This document shows, piece by piece, positions 50,410-59,429 of a DNA stretch of 64,000 nucleotides. Source of the stretch: Novosphingobium pentaromativorans US6-1 (GTDB lineage Bacteria; Pseudomonadota; Alphaproteobacteria; Sphingomonadales; Sphingomonadaceae); assembly GCF_000767465.1 (NCBI RefSeq), contig NZ_CP009291.1:1319501-1383500 (forward strand). The letters are read 5' to 3'. The position numbers were made by a program, and so were the translations under genes. The stretch's first letter is position 1; each line of letters begins with the position of its first letter. The notes under the pieces were generated by a model. It made no database searches, was not told where the DNA came from, and saw nothing but the letters and a program-made list of their open reading frames with translations.

Positions 50410-51498
50410 ATGAAGGGGCACGTTCTCAGGCTCGCACAGCTCGACCGCGATCTGATCGGCCGCTGGAGCCAGATCTGCGATACCAATCCGCTGTACCAGA
50501 GCCCATTCTACCGGCCTCAGTTCTCCCGGGCAGTGGCCGCAGCCCGGCCGGACGCGCGCGTTGCGGTTCTGGAACGAGGCGGCGATGTCGTGGGCTTCTT
50601 CCCCTTCCACCTGACACGCGGTGATGTCAGCAAACCGATCGGCGGGCACATCAACGACTATCACGGCCCCATCCTGGCACACGGGGTAGCCGTCACCGCC
50701 CCGGCCCTTCTGCGCGCCGCGGGCCTTTCCGCCTACGACTACAACCACCTTCCGGCCGCCTTCTCGACGCTGGCCGAAGGTGCACATACGTTCTCCTACT
50801 CGCCGCGCATGGATCTCTCGGATGGCTACGATGCCTACGTCGCACGCAAGGATTCGCGCTGGACCAAGGCGCAGCGCGAAGTCCGCCGCCGCCAACGCAA
50901 GACCGAGACGGAGATCGGCCCGCTGCGCTTCGCCTTCCACGATCCTTCCGAGGCCGTTCACGAACGGCATGTCGAGATGAAGAACGCCCAGTACGCACGC
51001 ATGGGTCTCAGGGCCATGCTGGGCAGCGGCTGGGTCGGCGATGTCCTCGACAGGCTCAGGACCGTAGACGAGCCCGACTTCGCCGGCGTCATGAGCACAC
51101 TGCACGCAGGCGACCGCCTGATCGCCGCCCACTTCGGCATCCGTGCAAAAGGCGTGCTGCACTGGTGGTTCCCGTCTTACGACCTTGCGCTCTACAAGCT
51201 GGGTCCGGGGATCAACCTCATCAACCAGTGCGCGATGACGGCCAACGAACACGGCGTGACCCTGATCGACTTCGGCAAGGGCGACGAGGACTTCAAGCTC
51301 CACTTCGCCGACCACCGGGTCGACTTGTGCGAGGGATCGATCTGCCGGGCCCGCAGCATGGCAGCCTCCCTGCGCCAGGGCACGCAGGCACTGGTGGGTC
51401 TCGCCGAACGACTACCGCTGGGCCAGTACCGCACCGTCCCGCGCCGCGCCGTCGCCCGGTTGATTTCAGGTGTCACGCTGCCCGAAAAGGTCGGATAG
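50410..51498 (+). CDS. GNAT/FemAB-like acyltransferase (BioF2-type), second copy
   Basis: The 362-residue protein has the same general plan as the one at 47352: NPLYQSPFYRPQFSRAVAAARPDARVAVLERGGDVVGFFPFHL near the start, a basic segment (RWTKAQREVRRRQRKTE), and GDRLIAAHFGIRAKGVLHWWFPSYDLALYKLGPGINLINQCAMTANEHGVTLIDFGKGDEDFK as the acyl-transfer half. It probably modifies the exopolysaccharide repeat unit. The ATG at 50410 opens the conserved region; the longer open frame back into the Wzy-like gene is not coding. It shares its operon with the Wzy-like gene. Confidence 0.82.
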   Translation: MKGHVLRLAQLDRDLIGRWSQICDTNPLYQSPFYRPQFSRAVAAARPDARVAVLERGGDVVGFFPFHLTRGDVSKPIGGHINDYHGPILAHGVAVTAPALLRAAGLSAYDYNHLPAAFSTLAEGAHTFSYSPRMDLSDGYDAYVARKDSRWTKAQREVRRRQRKTETEIGPLRFAFHDPSEAVHERHVEMKNAQYARMGLRAMLGSGWVGDVLDRLRTVDEPDFAGVMSTLHAGDRLIAAHFGIRAKGVLHWWFPSYDLALYKLGPGINLINQCAMTANEHGVTLIDFGKGDEDFKLHFADHRVDLCEGSICRARSMAASLRQGTQALVGLAERLPLGQYRTVPRRAVARLISGVTLPEKVG

Positions 51499-51756
51499 GA
51501 GACCAGCCGATGAGGCAATGTCCATATTCACCGGCCGATTTCGGGGTAGGCCGAATTATTCACCCTTCGCACGGCCCGCCCGGACCGTGACTAAGGCGGG
51601 TTACCGCGATTACGAGGTCGCTCAAGTGCCTGAAATCGGCAAGAGTTTAGCGAACCACAAGCGCAAAAGGATCGGCATTTGAAGGACCGCGAAGACCGAA
51701 TACCGGGTACCCTCAAGCCAGCCGATCGGCATAAATTGTAATGGTGACGTAGGTTT

Positions 51757-52674
51757 ATGACAGCTGCCAACCTCAACATCGCTAGACAGAATTGCAGCTC
51801 CCCGCTTCGGATTCATGTCATCATCGCCACTTATGGCCGGCCCGATTCCGTGCGCAAGTTGCTCAAGCACCTCGAAAACCAGACCCGACCAGCGGACGGT
51901 ATCGTCGTCATCGGCACTTGTCCTGCGGACATAGCCGGTCTCGACAATGTCTCAGCGAACACGCGGGTGATTGTCGGTCCCCGCGGCACGTGCTGCCAGC
52001 GCAATTCCGGCATCGAGATGGTCAAGGACGAAGCAGACGTCGTGATCTTCTTCGATGACGATTTCGTTCCGGCCAACGATTACCTCGCTGCGACCGAAGC
52101 CCTCATGGTCGCCGATCCGGAAATTGCCGGGTTGACCGGGATGCTGGTTGACGACGGCGTCTCGCACGAGCCCATTCCCTTCGACGTGGCAGTGCGCCGC
52201 CTCGAAATCGATGGTGAGCGCCCACCGCAGACGGAGCATCTACCGCGACAGGCGCTTTATGGCTGCAACATGGTGATGCGTCTCGACGTGCTGGGCGACT
52301 TGCGCTTCGACGAAAACCTGCCGCTCTACGGCTGGCTGGAAGACGTCGACCTGACGTATCAACTCGGCAAGCGCGGCAAGCTGATTTCCGGCCCGGAGAT
52401 CACCGGCATTCACCTCGGCGACCGTGGCGGAAGGCAGCCGGGCAAGCGCCTGGGCTATTCGCAGGTCGCCAACGTGATCTACCTCTATCGCAAGGGAACG
52501 ATGCAGCCCGATATCGGCTGGCGCCAGCTGCTGAAGAACATCTCGGCCAACCTGGTGCACAGCATCTCTCCCGAACCGCACATCGACCGGCGCGGCCGGT
52601 TGGCCGGCAACCTGCTGGCGATTGCCGATTTCCTGCGCGGAAAGCTGGATCCGCGCAAGATCGTCTCACTTTGA
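51757..52674 (+). CDS. Glycosyltransferase family 2
   Basis: This 305-residue GT-A enzyme has RIHVIIATYGRPDSVRKLLKHLENQ at the start, an aspartate cluster for metal-nucleotide binding (VVIFFDDDFVPANDY) and a later YGWLEDVDLTYQLGKRGKLI with the ED acceptor-site pair. It is an inverting transferase adding one sugar of the repeat unit. The 258-base stretch upstream contains the palindrome GGGTACCC at 51705-51712. The Wzx-like gene follows after 75 bases. Confidence 0.92.
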   Translation: MTAANLNIARQNCSSPLRIHVIIATYGRPDSVRKLLKHLENQTRPADGIVVIGTCPADIAGLDNVSANTRVIVGPRGTCCQRNSGIEMVKDEADVVIFFDDDFVPANDYLAATEALMVADPEIAGLTGMLVDDGVSHEPIPFDVAVRRLEIDGERPPQTEHLPRQALYGCNMVMRLDVLGDLRFDENLPLYGWLEDVDLTYQLGKRGKLISGPEITGIHLGDRGGRQPGKRLGYSQVANVIYLYRKGTMQPDIGWRQLLKNISANLVHSISPEPHIDRRGRLAGNLLAIADFLRGKLDPRKIVSL

Positions 52675-52749
52675 AGACTCGCGTGATCGCGGCGGGACCC
52701 GCACCACTTTCACGCCGGGCACGCGCAACCCGGCAGTCGGGATAGGACC

Positions 52750-54261
52750 ATGAACCTCAGGCTCGGCATGATGCACGGGGTTATCTCGCTCGGCAGCGCG
52801 CGCCTGACCGGCAACCTGCTGGGCGCGGTCGCCCTTGTCGTGCTGGCGCATCTGCTGACGCCCGAAGACTTCGGCATCGTCGCCATCGCCAGCTCGGTGC
52901 TCAGCGTCGTCCAGTCATGCACCGAACTCTCCTTGTCGAATGCCCTGATCCGCAAGGACAAGATCGATGCGAGCCATGTCGACACGGCATGGACGATGGC
53001 GCTGCTGCGATCGCTTGCCCTTTGCGTCTTCTTCGTGCTGCTCGCCTGGCCGTTGTCGCTCGTCTATTCGGTTCCGGGCCTGATCCCGGTCCTGCTGGTC
53101 TCCGGACTGACCGGCGCCCTGATGGGCCTCCAGAACCCGATGGTGACCGTCGTCACCAAGGAAATGCGTTTCTGGCCCCTCGCCATTTCGCAGCTCAGTC
53201 TCAAGCTGATGAGCCTGGGCGTGGCCATTGTCCTCGCCATCCTGCTCCAGTCCTATTGGGCGATCATCGCGGGCAATGCTATCGGCGCCCTCGTCGCCAC
53301 TGTCCTCACTTACGCGCTGGTGCCCTATCGCCCTCGATTCTCGCTGGTTCACCTTCGGGAGATCTGGTCCTTCTCGGGCTGGATGTTCTTCAAGCAGCTT
53401 TGCGAAACGCTCAACTGGCGGGTCGACCAGCTGATCATCGGCGCGCTGGTCCCGAGGGCGCAATTGGGCATCTATGCCATGGCGGACAGTCTTGCCGTCG
53501 TGCCCGCGCGCGAGATGGTCCAGCCGATCCGCATGGCGCTGTTTCCGGGCCTCGCCAACCTCAACGGAGACCTCAACCGGCTGCGCAATGCCTGCCTGCG
53601 CGCACAGTCCACCCTGGCCATGATCACCGCACCGCTCGGCATCGGCCTCGCACTCGTGGCGGAACCGGCAGTAAAAGTGGCACTGGGGCCGCAATGGATC
53701 GCGGCAGTACCGTTCGTGCAGATCAGTGCGGTCTTCTACACAATCAGCCTGTTCAGCACCGGTCTGCAGCCGGTGGCCATGGCGCTCGGCAGGACGAAGA
53801 TCCTGTTCGTGCAGCAGGCCCTCGTCCTGGTGCTAAAGGTTCCCCTGGTGGTGATCGGCTTCCTGCTTGGCGGCATGATCGGCGCGGCGCTCGGCCGATG
53901 CGTGTGCGAGTTCATCTCGATGGTCTTCGAACTGATCGTCGCCCGGATGCTGACCGGCGTGACCGTCGCCGCGCAGGCCGCATCCCATTCGGTCACTCTC
54001 GTGGGGCTCGGGGCCATGGCTGTCGGCACATACTTCGTGCATGGCGCGCTTTCGCCGCTGCAGGCCAGCAACCTCGTCCAGCTGGCCATCGAGGTCTGCG
54101 CCGGCGGCGCAGTCTATGTCGTCGCGGTGGCAGCCAGCTGGCTGGTGATGGGCCGCCCGGACGGCCCCGTGCGCGAAATCGTTCAGCTCGTCCGGCGCCC
54201 GGGCGCGGCCGTCTGGCAGATGCCCACCGCGCAACCGAATTCCGGGCCGGTCGTCCCCTGA
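52750..54261 (+). CDS. Wzx-type polysaccharide flippase
   Basis: The 503-residue protein has about twelve to fourteen membrane helices with the layout of the MOP/PST family: GVISLGSARLTGNLLGAVALVVLAHLLTPEDFGIVAIASSVLSVVQ at the start, SGWMFFKQLCETLNWRVDQLIIGALVPRAQLGIYAMADSLAVVP, and VLGPQWIAAVPFVQISA-like segments later. It would flip lipid-linked repeat units across the inner membrane for the Wzy-like polymerase. GGGATAGG precedes the ATG. Confidence 0.92.
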   Translation: MNLRLGMMHGVISLGSARLTGNLLGAVALVVLAHLLTPEDFGIVAIASSVLSVVQSCTELSLSNALIRKDKIDASHVDTAWTMALLRSLALCVFFVLLAWPLSLVYSVPGLIPVLLVSGLTGALMGLQNPMVTVVTKEMRFWPLAISQLSLKLMSLGVAIVLAILLQSYWAIIAGNAIGALVATVLTYALVPYRPRFSLVHLREIWSFSGWMFFKQLCETLNWRVDQLIIGALVPRAQLGIYAMADSLAVVPAREMVQPIRMALFPGLANLNGDLNRLRNACLRAQSTLAMITAPLGIGLALVAEPAVKVALGPQWIAAVPFVQISAVFYTISLFSTGLQPVAMALGRTKILFVQQALVLVLKVPLVVIGFLLGGMIGAALGRCVCEFISMVFELIVARMLTGVTVAAQAASHSVTLVGLGAMAVGTYFVHGALSPLQASNLVQLAIEVCAGGAVYVVAVAASWLVMGRPDGPVREIVQLVRRPGAAVWQMPTAQPNSGPVVP

Positions 54262-54326
54262 GGACGGGGACGCGCCGATGTACATGACGAATTCAGGTAC
54301 GGTGCGCCAATGCGCGCGAACCGTGG

Positions 54327-54641
54327 ATGATTGAGGCAACCTTGCGACGTCTGACCCGAGCCAACTATTTCTGCCTGCTGCTCGCTTCCTCGTTCGGCTT
54401 TCTGATCGCGGGCATGTTCACGCGCCTGCACCTGCGACACATCGAGAGCCGGTTGCAGATCGCCGCCTTCTGGATCATCGCCATCACCTTTCAGATCATC
54501 GTCCACAGGACGCTGAAAGTGCGCTCGGGCAAGTTCGCAATTCTTGTGAGCGGCGTTTCCGCAACCATTGGCATCGTCGCCATCAAGTGGCTGATCGAAG
54601 GCCCGCCCCCGCTGTCACGTTGGGCCGAGATTCTCCTCTAG
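54327..54641 (+). CDS. Small membrane protein of unknown function
   Basis: This 104-residue protein has three hydrophobic segments: ANYFCLLLASSFGFLIAGMF, IAAFWIIAITFQIIVH and FAILVSGVSATIGIVAIKWLI. I know no family for it. It follows the flippase gene by 65 bases and ends 15 bases before the convergent GT8 gene. It may be an accessory of the exopolysaccharide system. Confidence 0.6.
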   Translation: MIEATLRRLTRANYFCLLLASSFGFLIAGMFTRLHLRHIESRLQIAAFWIIAITFQIIVHRTLKVRSGKFAILVSGVSATIGIVAIKWLIEGPPPLSRWAEILL

Positions 54642-54656
54642 GCGCGCTTGGCCGGA

Positions 54657-55811
54657 TTACCGGGAATAAGCAGCACCGGAAGGCGATGGCGTATTGGGCC
54701 GTGCATGGAAGCCGTTCAGACCGATCGGCGAACCGCTGCCGTATCCATCGAGAACCGCTTCGGGCGGACGGATCTCTCCACGCTCGCCCCGCGCTTCGGC
54801 GACGAGAGCCATCGCCATGTCCTCAACGTCCTTGCTGTTGCGCGGCGCCCAGGGCAGTTCCTCTTCGTCGGTCCGCTGGCGCGGCACGTGCAGCGCATCG
54901 AGGACGAAAGGCGCATGGACCGCAAGGGCATCGCGGATCTTCGGATTGTAGCGGAACTTGAGAAAGTCGATCCGGGCATTGAGCCTGTCGACGCTCGACT
55001 GTTCGGGAATGAAATCGGCCCAGACCGTGTCCGCCAGCTCGCTGCGGTACCAGCGCGCCGCATCCTGCCAGCGCGCGGGCCGCCGCTTCGACCACGGCTT
55101 GGTCGAGGTGTAGTGTTCCAGATTGGGTGTCAGCGCACCGCCGAACTCCAGATAGGTCTCGTGCAGGTTCCAGCGCGGATCGAGGGGCAGCCACTGCCCC
55201 TCCAGCGCAAAGTTGAGCGCATCCTGGTCCGGGGCTTCCTGGCAGCTTTCCGGGTGATCGACGAGGAACTGGCGGGCCCGGTCAAGCACCCCTTCCGACA
55301 GCATGCGCGGCCAGTCGAAGACCATGACGCCGGACTGCAGGTAAGGCGCATCGTCGGCAAGGAACAGGTCCTTGCGCCGACGGCGAATATTGCCGGTCAG
55401 GTAATAGACGAAATCGTGCACAGCGCCGGCGATCCTGCCCTTGAGATCGAGCGACAGCAGCGGAGCGAGCGAAGTCATGATCCGCGTGTCCGCATCGAAA
55501 TAGATCAGTCGTTCGATGTCCGAACCGAAGATCCGGTCGAAATACAGGCGCAAATAGGCGGCACGCGGCCAACGGGTATTGATCGGCCGGATCGCCTGCT
55601 CGACCTCTTTCGATGCGAAGATCCGCACCATCATCTGTCTCGCCGCGAAGAACTTGCGCGCGGCCTCGAGTTCCGCCTCGTCGACGTCGCAGCACACCAG
55701 ATTGAGCTCGACGTCACACCCCGGCGGAAGATGGTCCACTACCGACTTCAATTGGCAACAAGCCGCGGGCAGATACCCGCGATCGGAGGCCGTTGTAATT
55801 GAAGTCTTCAT
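54657..55811 (-). CDS. Glycosyltransferase family 8, second copy
   Basis: The 384-residue protein has GT8 features: TASDRGYLPAACCQLKSVVDHL at the start, the metal-binding DxD in RLIYFDADTRIMTSL, LQSGVMVFDWPRML, EAPDQDALNFALEGQWLPLDPRWN and HYTSTKPW with the conserved His. The C-terminal ~80 residues are extra and low in order. The ATG at 55811 is chosen; a GTG five codons earlier (55826) is also possible. It is the last gene of the - strand operon after the two methyltransferase genes. Confidence 0.9.
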   Translation of the reverse strand: MKTSITTASDRGYLPAACCQLKSVVDHLPPGCDVELNLVCCDVDEAELEAARKFFAARQMMVRIFASKEVEQAIRPINTRWPRAAYLRLYFDRIFGSDIERLIYFDADTRIMTSLAPLLSLDLKGRIAGAVHDFVYYLTGNIRRRRKDLFLADDAPYLQSGVMVFDWPRMLSEGVLDRARQFLVDHPESCQEAPDQDALNFALEGQWLPLDPRWNLHETYLEFGGALTPNLEHYTSTKPWSKRRPARWQDAARWYRSELADTVWADFIPEQSSVDRLNARIDFLKFRYNPKIRDALAVHAPFVLDALHVPRQRTDEEELPWAPRNSKDVEDMAMALVAEARGERGEIRPPEAVLDGYGSGSPIGLNGFHARPNTPSPSGAAYSR

Positions 55812-55871
55812 AATGCCAATTTCCACGACTTGAACCTGAGACGCACGAACCGGCGCGCCGAATACGGATTT

Positions 55872-57101
55872 TCAGAGGAAAGTCACCTCGCACGATATGC
55901 CGAGGCTGCTGACGTAGTCCTCGATTTCGTCCTTGTAGATCCTGTTCATGATCACGATCAGGCCCGGCTTGATCTCGGCCAGTTCCTCCGGCGCGACGAT
56001 CGGATGACCGGTGCCGGGCATGAAGTGACCGTGACGGTTGGGATTGATGTCCGTGACGCAGGTCACTTCCTCATCGAGATCGAGCGAGGTCAGGAACGAC
56101 ACCGCCTTGGAGCCCGACCCCCACAGCACCACCGACTTGCCTTCCGCCGCGGCGGCCTTGACCCTGTCGCGCCAGTGCGCCTTGTGGGCCGCCACCCGCT
56201 CGGGGAAGCTGGCGACAAGTTGCGCGAGGTCCGCCAGCGAGGATCCGTCATCGCCTTCCTGCTTGCCCGAAGCCGTGGCCTCGATCGTCAGGTACTGGTC
56301 GTCGTATTCGATGGCAGTACGCGAAACCGCGAAGTCGCAGTCCTCGAACAGGCGGCGCAGCGAAGTCTCGGTGAAGTACGAGCAATGCTCGTGATAAATG
56401 TCCTCGAACGCGCAATGCTCCAGGATGCGGTAGGTCTCGGGCACCTGGAAGAAGACGACGGTGCCCTTGTCCTCGGTCAGTCCGGCCCGGATCGTCGAAA
56501 TGAAGCTCGCCGTGTCCGGGATGTGCTCCAGGGTCATCTTGCAGCACAGGAAGTCCGGCTCGCTGGCGCAGTGATCGGGTCGGAAGTATTCCGGGATCAA
56601 GGTCACCCGCTCGGCGCCCTCGACGCCTTCAAGCCGTTCCGGCAGCGCGCCGGGATCGACTCCGACGCCGGTATTTTCCCCCAGTTGCGAGAGCAGGACG
56701 AGGAATTCGCCCTTGCCGCAGCCGATCTCCATGACCTCGCGCCCACGCAAGCCGTGCCGCTCGATCAGTTCCGCCGCAAGATTGCGGTGGAAGCGCGAAA
56801 ACGTCGGAGAGAACCCTTGCGTCTCCTCGTAGCGTCCCGAGTATTCGGTTAGGAACTGGTCGAAGCTCGCATTGAATATGAAGCCGCAGTCGCTGCAGAA
56901 ATGCAGCGCAACTTCACCGCGCAGACACCCAAGCGCTTCCTCGCGCGTTGCGAACAGGATGCAGGAGTTCGTCGGGACGTTCTCCACCTTGTAAAACAGC
57001 TGCGTCTGAGCCGCTGCGCAACTGGGGCAGGCCACCGGCGTCCCTTCACGCGTGAGCGCGTCTTGGGTCCGCGCCGAAAGGGCTGGATCGACCAGGTTCA
57101 T
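55872..57101 (-). CDS. Class I SAM-dependent methyltransferase, sugar C-methyltransferase-like
   Basis: This 409-residue protein has an N-terminal zinc-binding Cys pattern (CPSCAAAQ and HFCSDCGFIF), a SAM-binding domain (GREVMEIGCGKGEFLVLLSQLG), the YHEHCSYFTETSLRRLFEDC segment and a C-terminal domain with VVLWGSGSKAVSFLTSL. This architecture is that of NDP-sugar C-methyltransferases such as NovU and TylCIII and their relatives. It is adjacent to a similar gene with a 4-base overlap (ATGA). It probably adds a methyl to a nucleotide sugar made by the neighbouring rfbF and epimerase products. Confidence 0.85.
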   Translation of the reverse strand: MNLVDPALSARTQDALTREGTPVACPSCAAAQTQLFYKVENVPTNSCILFATREEALGCLRGEVALHFCSDCGFIFNASFDQFLTEYSGRYEETQGFSPTFSRFHRNLAAELIERHGLRGREVMEIGCGKGEFLVLLSQLGENTGVGVDPGALPERLEGVEGAERVTLIPEYFRPDHCASEPDFLCCKMTLEHIPDTASFISTIRAGLTEDKGTVVFFQVPETYRILEHCAFEDIYHEHCSYFTETSLRRLFEDCDFAVSRTAIEYDDQYLTIEATASGKQEGDDGSSLADLAQLVASFPERVAAHKAHWRDRVKAAAAEGKSVVLWGSGSKAVSFLTSLDLDEEVTCVTDINPNRHGHFMPGTGHPIVAPEELAEIKPGLIVIMNRIYKDEIEDYVSSLGISCEVTFL

Positions 57102-58363
57102 TCGACAATCCTCGGTTCGGGGACGGGGACAATGAAGCGGCCGCCGGCATTGCGGTATTCCTGCTGCTGGGCCAGGATCTCGTCCGCGAAATTCCAGGCC
57201 AGCATGAGCACGAAATCGGGCTTGCGGGCGACCAGTTCCTCGGGCGCCAGAATGGGCAGGTGCGCGCCGGGCATCAGCATGCCCTGCTTGTTCACGTTGC
57301 GGTCCACCACGAAATCGAGCTGACGGGTGTCGAGGCCGCAGTAATTGAGCATCGTCGCGCCCTTGGCCGCCGCGCCGTAGGCGGCGATCGAGCGGCCTTC
57401 ACCTTTCAACTTGTAGACGAGGCCGAGCAGCTTTTCCTTGAGGGTATCCACCCGCGCCGAAAACTCGGCGAAAAAGTCCAGCGTATCGAGCCCGATGGCC
57501 TTTTCGTGGGCCATGAGCTTTTCGACGCTCTCGCCGGTAGCCTCGAAGGGTTCGACGAAGATGCGCAGCGAGCCGCCGTGGATCGCCAGTTCCTCGACCC
57601 GGTTGAGGAACAGCCCGTGCCGCCGGAACAGGTTGTCCAGCGCCGTGACCGAGAAATAGCACAAGTGTTCGTGATAGATCGTGTCGAATTCGACATGCTC
57701 GATCAGTCGCAGCAGATAGGGCATCTCGATCACGGCCACGCCATTGGGCTTGAGCAGGTTGCGGATGCCGGCGACAAAGCCGTTGGTATCCGCCACGTGG
57801 GCCAGCACGTTGTTGGCGTGGACGATGTCGGCCTTGCCGTGCTCGCCCACGAACTTGCTTGCGAATTCCTCGGTGAAGAAGTCGCAGAGCGTTGGAACGC
57901 CCACCTTGCGGGCGGCGGCGGCGGGACCGTCGGCCGGATCGATGCCGCAGACCGGCACGCCGTGCTCGACATAGTTCTTGAGCAGGTAGCCGTCATTGCT
58001 GGCCAGTTCCACGACCAGGCTCGATGGACCGAGTTCCCTCTCGTCCAGCCGCTGCAGGACGTTCGCGCGCGAGTGCTCGAGCAGCGCCGGCGAGAAGGAC
58101 GAGTAGTAGGGATAGGCGTCTGCGAAAAGGATTTCGGGCGCGACCGTCTCCAGGATCTGGACCAGCGCACAATCGGGGCAGAACGCGACCACGAGCGGGA
58201 AGGTCAGCTCGGGCGTATCGCCATCCTCGGGCCGGATCAGCCGGTCGGCCAGCGGCGTGAAGCCGAGGTCGAGAAACGGATGGAGCGACTGGCCGCCGCA
58301 GCAGCGGCAGGCGGTTTCGGTCTGCGATGCAACGCCGGGTTGATGCAGGAGAATCTGGTTCAT
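57098..58363 (-). CDS. Class I SAM-dependent methyltransferase, sugar C-methyltransferase-like, second copy
   Basis: The 421-residue protein has the full Methyltransf_13/SAM/Methyltransf_14 layout: CRCCGGQSLHPFLDLGFTPLADRLI with FCPDCALVQ at the zinc domain, LVVELASNDGYLLKNYVEHGVPVCGIDPA for SAM, the YHEHLCYFSVTALDNLFRRHG segment with GGSLRIFVEP, and a C-terminal SIAAYGAAAKGATMLNY. This is closer to NovU/TylCIII than the downstream copy. AGGGGG precedes the ATG. Two such enzymes in tandem suggest two methylations or paired subunits; which is unknown. Confidence 0.88.
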   Translation of the reverse strand: MNQILLHQPGVASQTETACRCCGGQSLHPFLDLGFTPLADRLIRPEDGDTPELTFPLVVAFCPDCALVQILETVAPEILFADAYPYYSSFSPALLEHSRANVLQRLDERELGPSSLVVELASNDGYLLKNYVEHGVPVCGIDPADGPAAAARKVGVPTLCDFFTEEFASKFVGEHGKADIVHANNVLAHVADTNGFVAGIRNLLKPNGVAVIEMPYLLRLIEHVEFDTIYHEHLCYFSVTALDNLFRRHGLFLNRVEELAIHGGSLRIFVEPFEATGESVEKLMAHEKAIGLDTLDFFAEFSARVDTLKEKLLGLVYKLKGEGRSIAAYGAAAKGATMLNYCGLDTRQLDFVVDRNVNKQGMLMPGAHLPILAPEELVARKPDFVLMLAWNFADEILAQQQEYRNAGGRFIVPVPEPRIVE

Positions 58364-58373
58364 GTAGTCCCCC

Positions 58374-59429
58374 TCAGGCTACGGCAAACTGTTGGACCGG
58401 GAAGAGGTCTTCGTTGAGCGACCCTTCACGGATACGCTGCTGGATGTGCGCGATGCGCTTGAAGCGCGGCCCTTCGAACTGCTCGACGTTCAGCCCGCTG
58501 GACGTGAAGGCCGCGAACAGCTGCTCGACGCCGCGCCGGCAGGTCCATTGCGGCTTGAAGGCGTGGAGCCGGCGCGCGATGTAGTTACAGTCCACGCGGT
58601 AATTGCGCAGGTCCGGGCTGGCATCGTCGGCAAAGGCGATTTTCGATCCCGGCACGACATCGCGCACAATCTCGGCAATCTCGCGGATCTGGTAGTTCTC
58701 GCTCGTCTGCCCGACGTTGAACACCTCGCAGTGGACGTCTTCGCGCGGGGCTTCGACCGAGGCGATGTAGGCGAGAGCAATGTCCTCTACATGGACGATG
58801 GGCCGCCACGGCGATCCGTCGCTCTTGAGATGGACGTCGCCGGTCGTCGTCGCCCACGCCGTCAGGTTGTTGACCACGAGGTCGAAACGCAACCTGGGCG
58901 AGAGCCCATAGGCCGTCGAAGCGCGCAGGAAGGTGGGGCTGAAGGTTTCGTCGGCAAGAGCGAGGATCCCCTTCTCCGATTCCACCTTCGACACGCCATA
59001 GGGCGTTACCGGATTTAGCGCGCCGTCCTCGGTGATGAAATTGTCGTCCGAGGCCCCGTAATTGGAACAGGACGAGGCATAGACGAAGCGCGAAACTCCT
59101 GCCGCCTTGGCAAGGCGTGCGAGGTCCACCGAGGCCCCGGTATTGATTTCCTGCGTCAGTCCGGGGCGATAGTCGCCAAGCGGATCGTTCGACAATCCGG
59201 CCAGGTGAATGACCGCGTCGAAACCGCGCAGCCGGTCGATGGCATCGGGTTCGAGAACGAAGCTGCGAACGTCCTGACCGATCGAGGCGATGTTCGGAAT
59301 CGCACCTGAAAAGGTGCACTCGGCGAAGAGATCGCTGTCGAGACCGACTACTTCATGCGCTCGCTCTAGCAAGCGGGGAGCCAGCACTGTCCCGATGTAC
59401 CCCAGATGCCCAGTCAGCAGGACTTTCAT
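58374..59429 (-). CDS. NAD-dependent epimerase/dehydratase
   Basis: This 351-residue extended SDR has the NAD-binding GHLGYIG (variant of GxxGxxG), HLAGLSNDPLG, SSCSNYGASDD, and the catalytic YxxxK in NPVTPYGVSKVESEK. It acts on a nucleotide sugar, presumably the CDP-sugar from the overlapping rfbF gene. It does not look like a standard CDP-glucose 4,6-dehydratase. Its ribosome site (GGAGGG) and first 77 bases lie inside the end of rfbF. The methyltransferase gene follows after 10 bases. Confidence 0.9.
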   Translation of the reverse strand: MKVLLTGHLGYIGTVLAPRLLERAHEVVGLDSDLFAECTFSGAIPNIASIGQDVRSFVLEPDAIDRLRGFDAVIHLAGLSNDPLGDYRPGLTQEINTGASVDLARLAKAAGVSRFVYASSCSNYGASDDNFITEDGALNPVTPYGVSKVESEKGILALADETFSPTFLRASTAYGLSPRLRFDLVVNNLTAWATTTGDVHLKSDGSPWRPIVHVEDIALAYIASVEAPREDVHCEVFNVGQTSENYQIREIAEIVRDVVPGSKIAFADDASPDLRNYRVDCNYIARRLHAFKPQWTCRRGVEQLFAAFTSSGLNVEQFEGPRFKRIAHIQQRIREGSLNEDLFPVQQFAVA

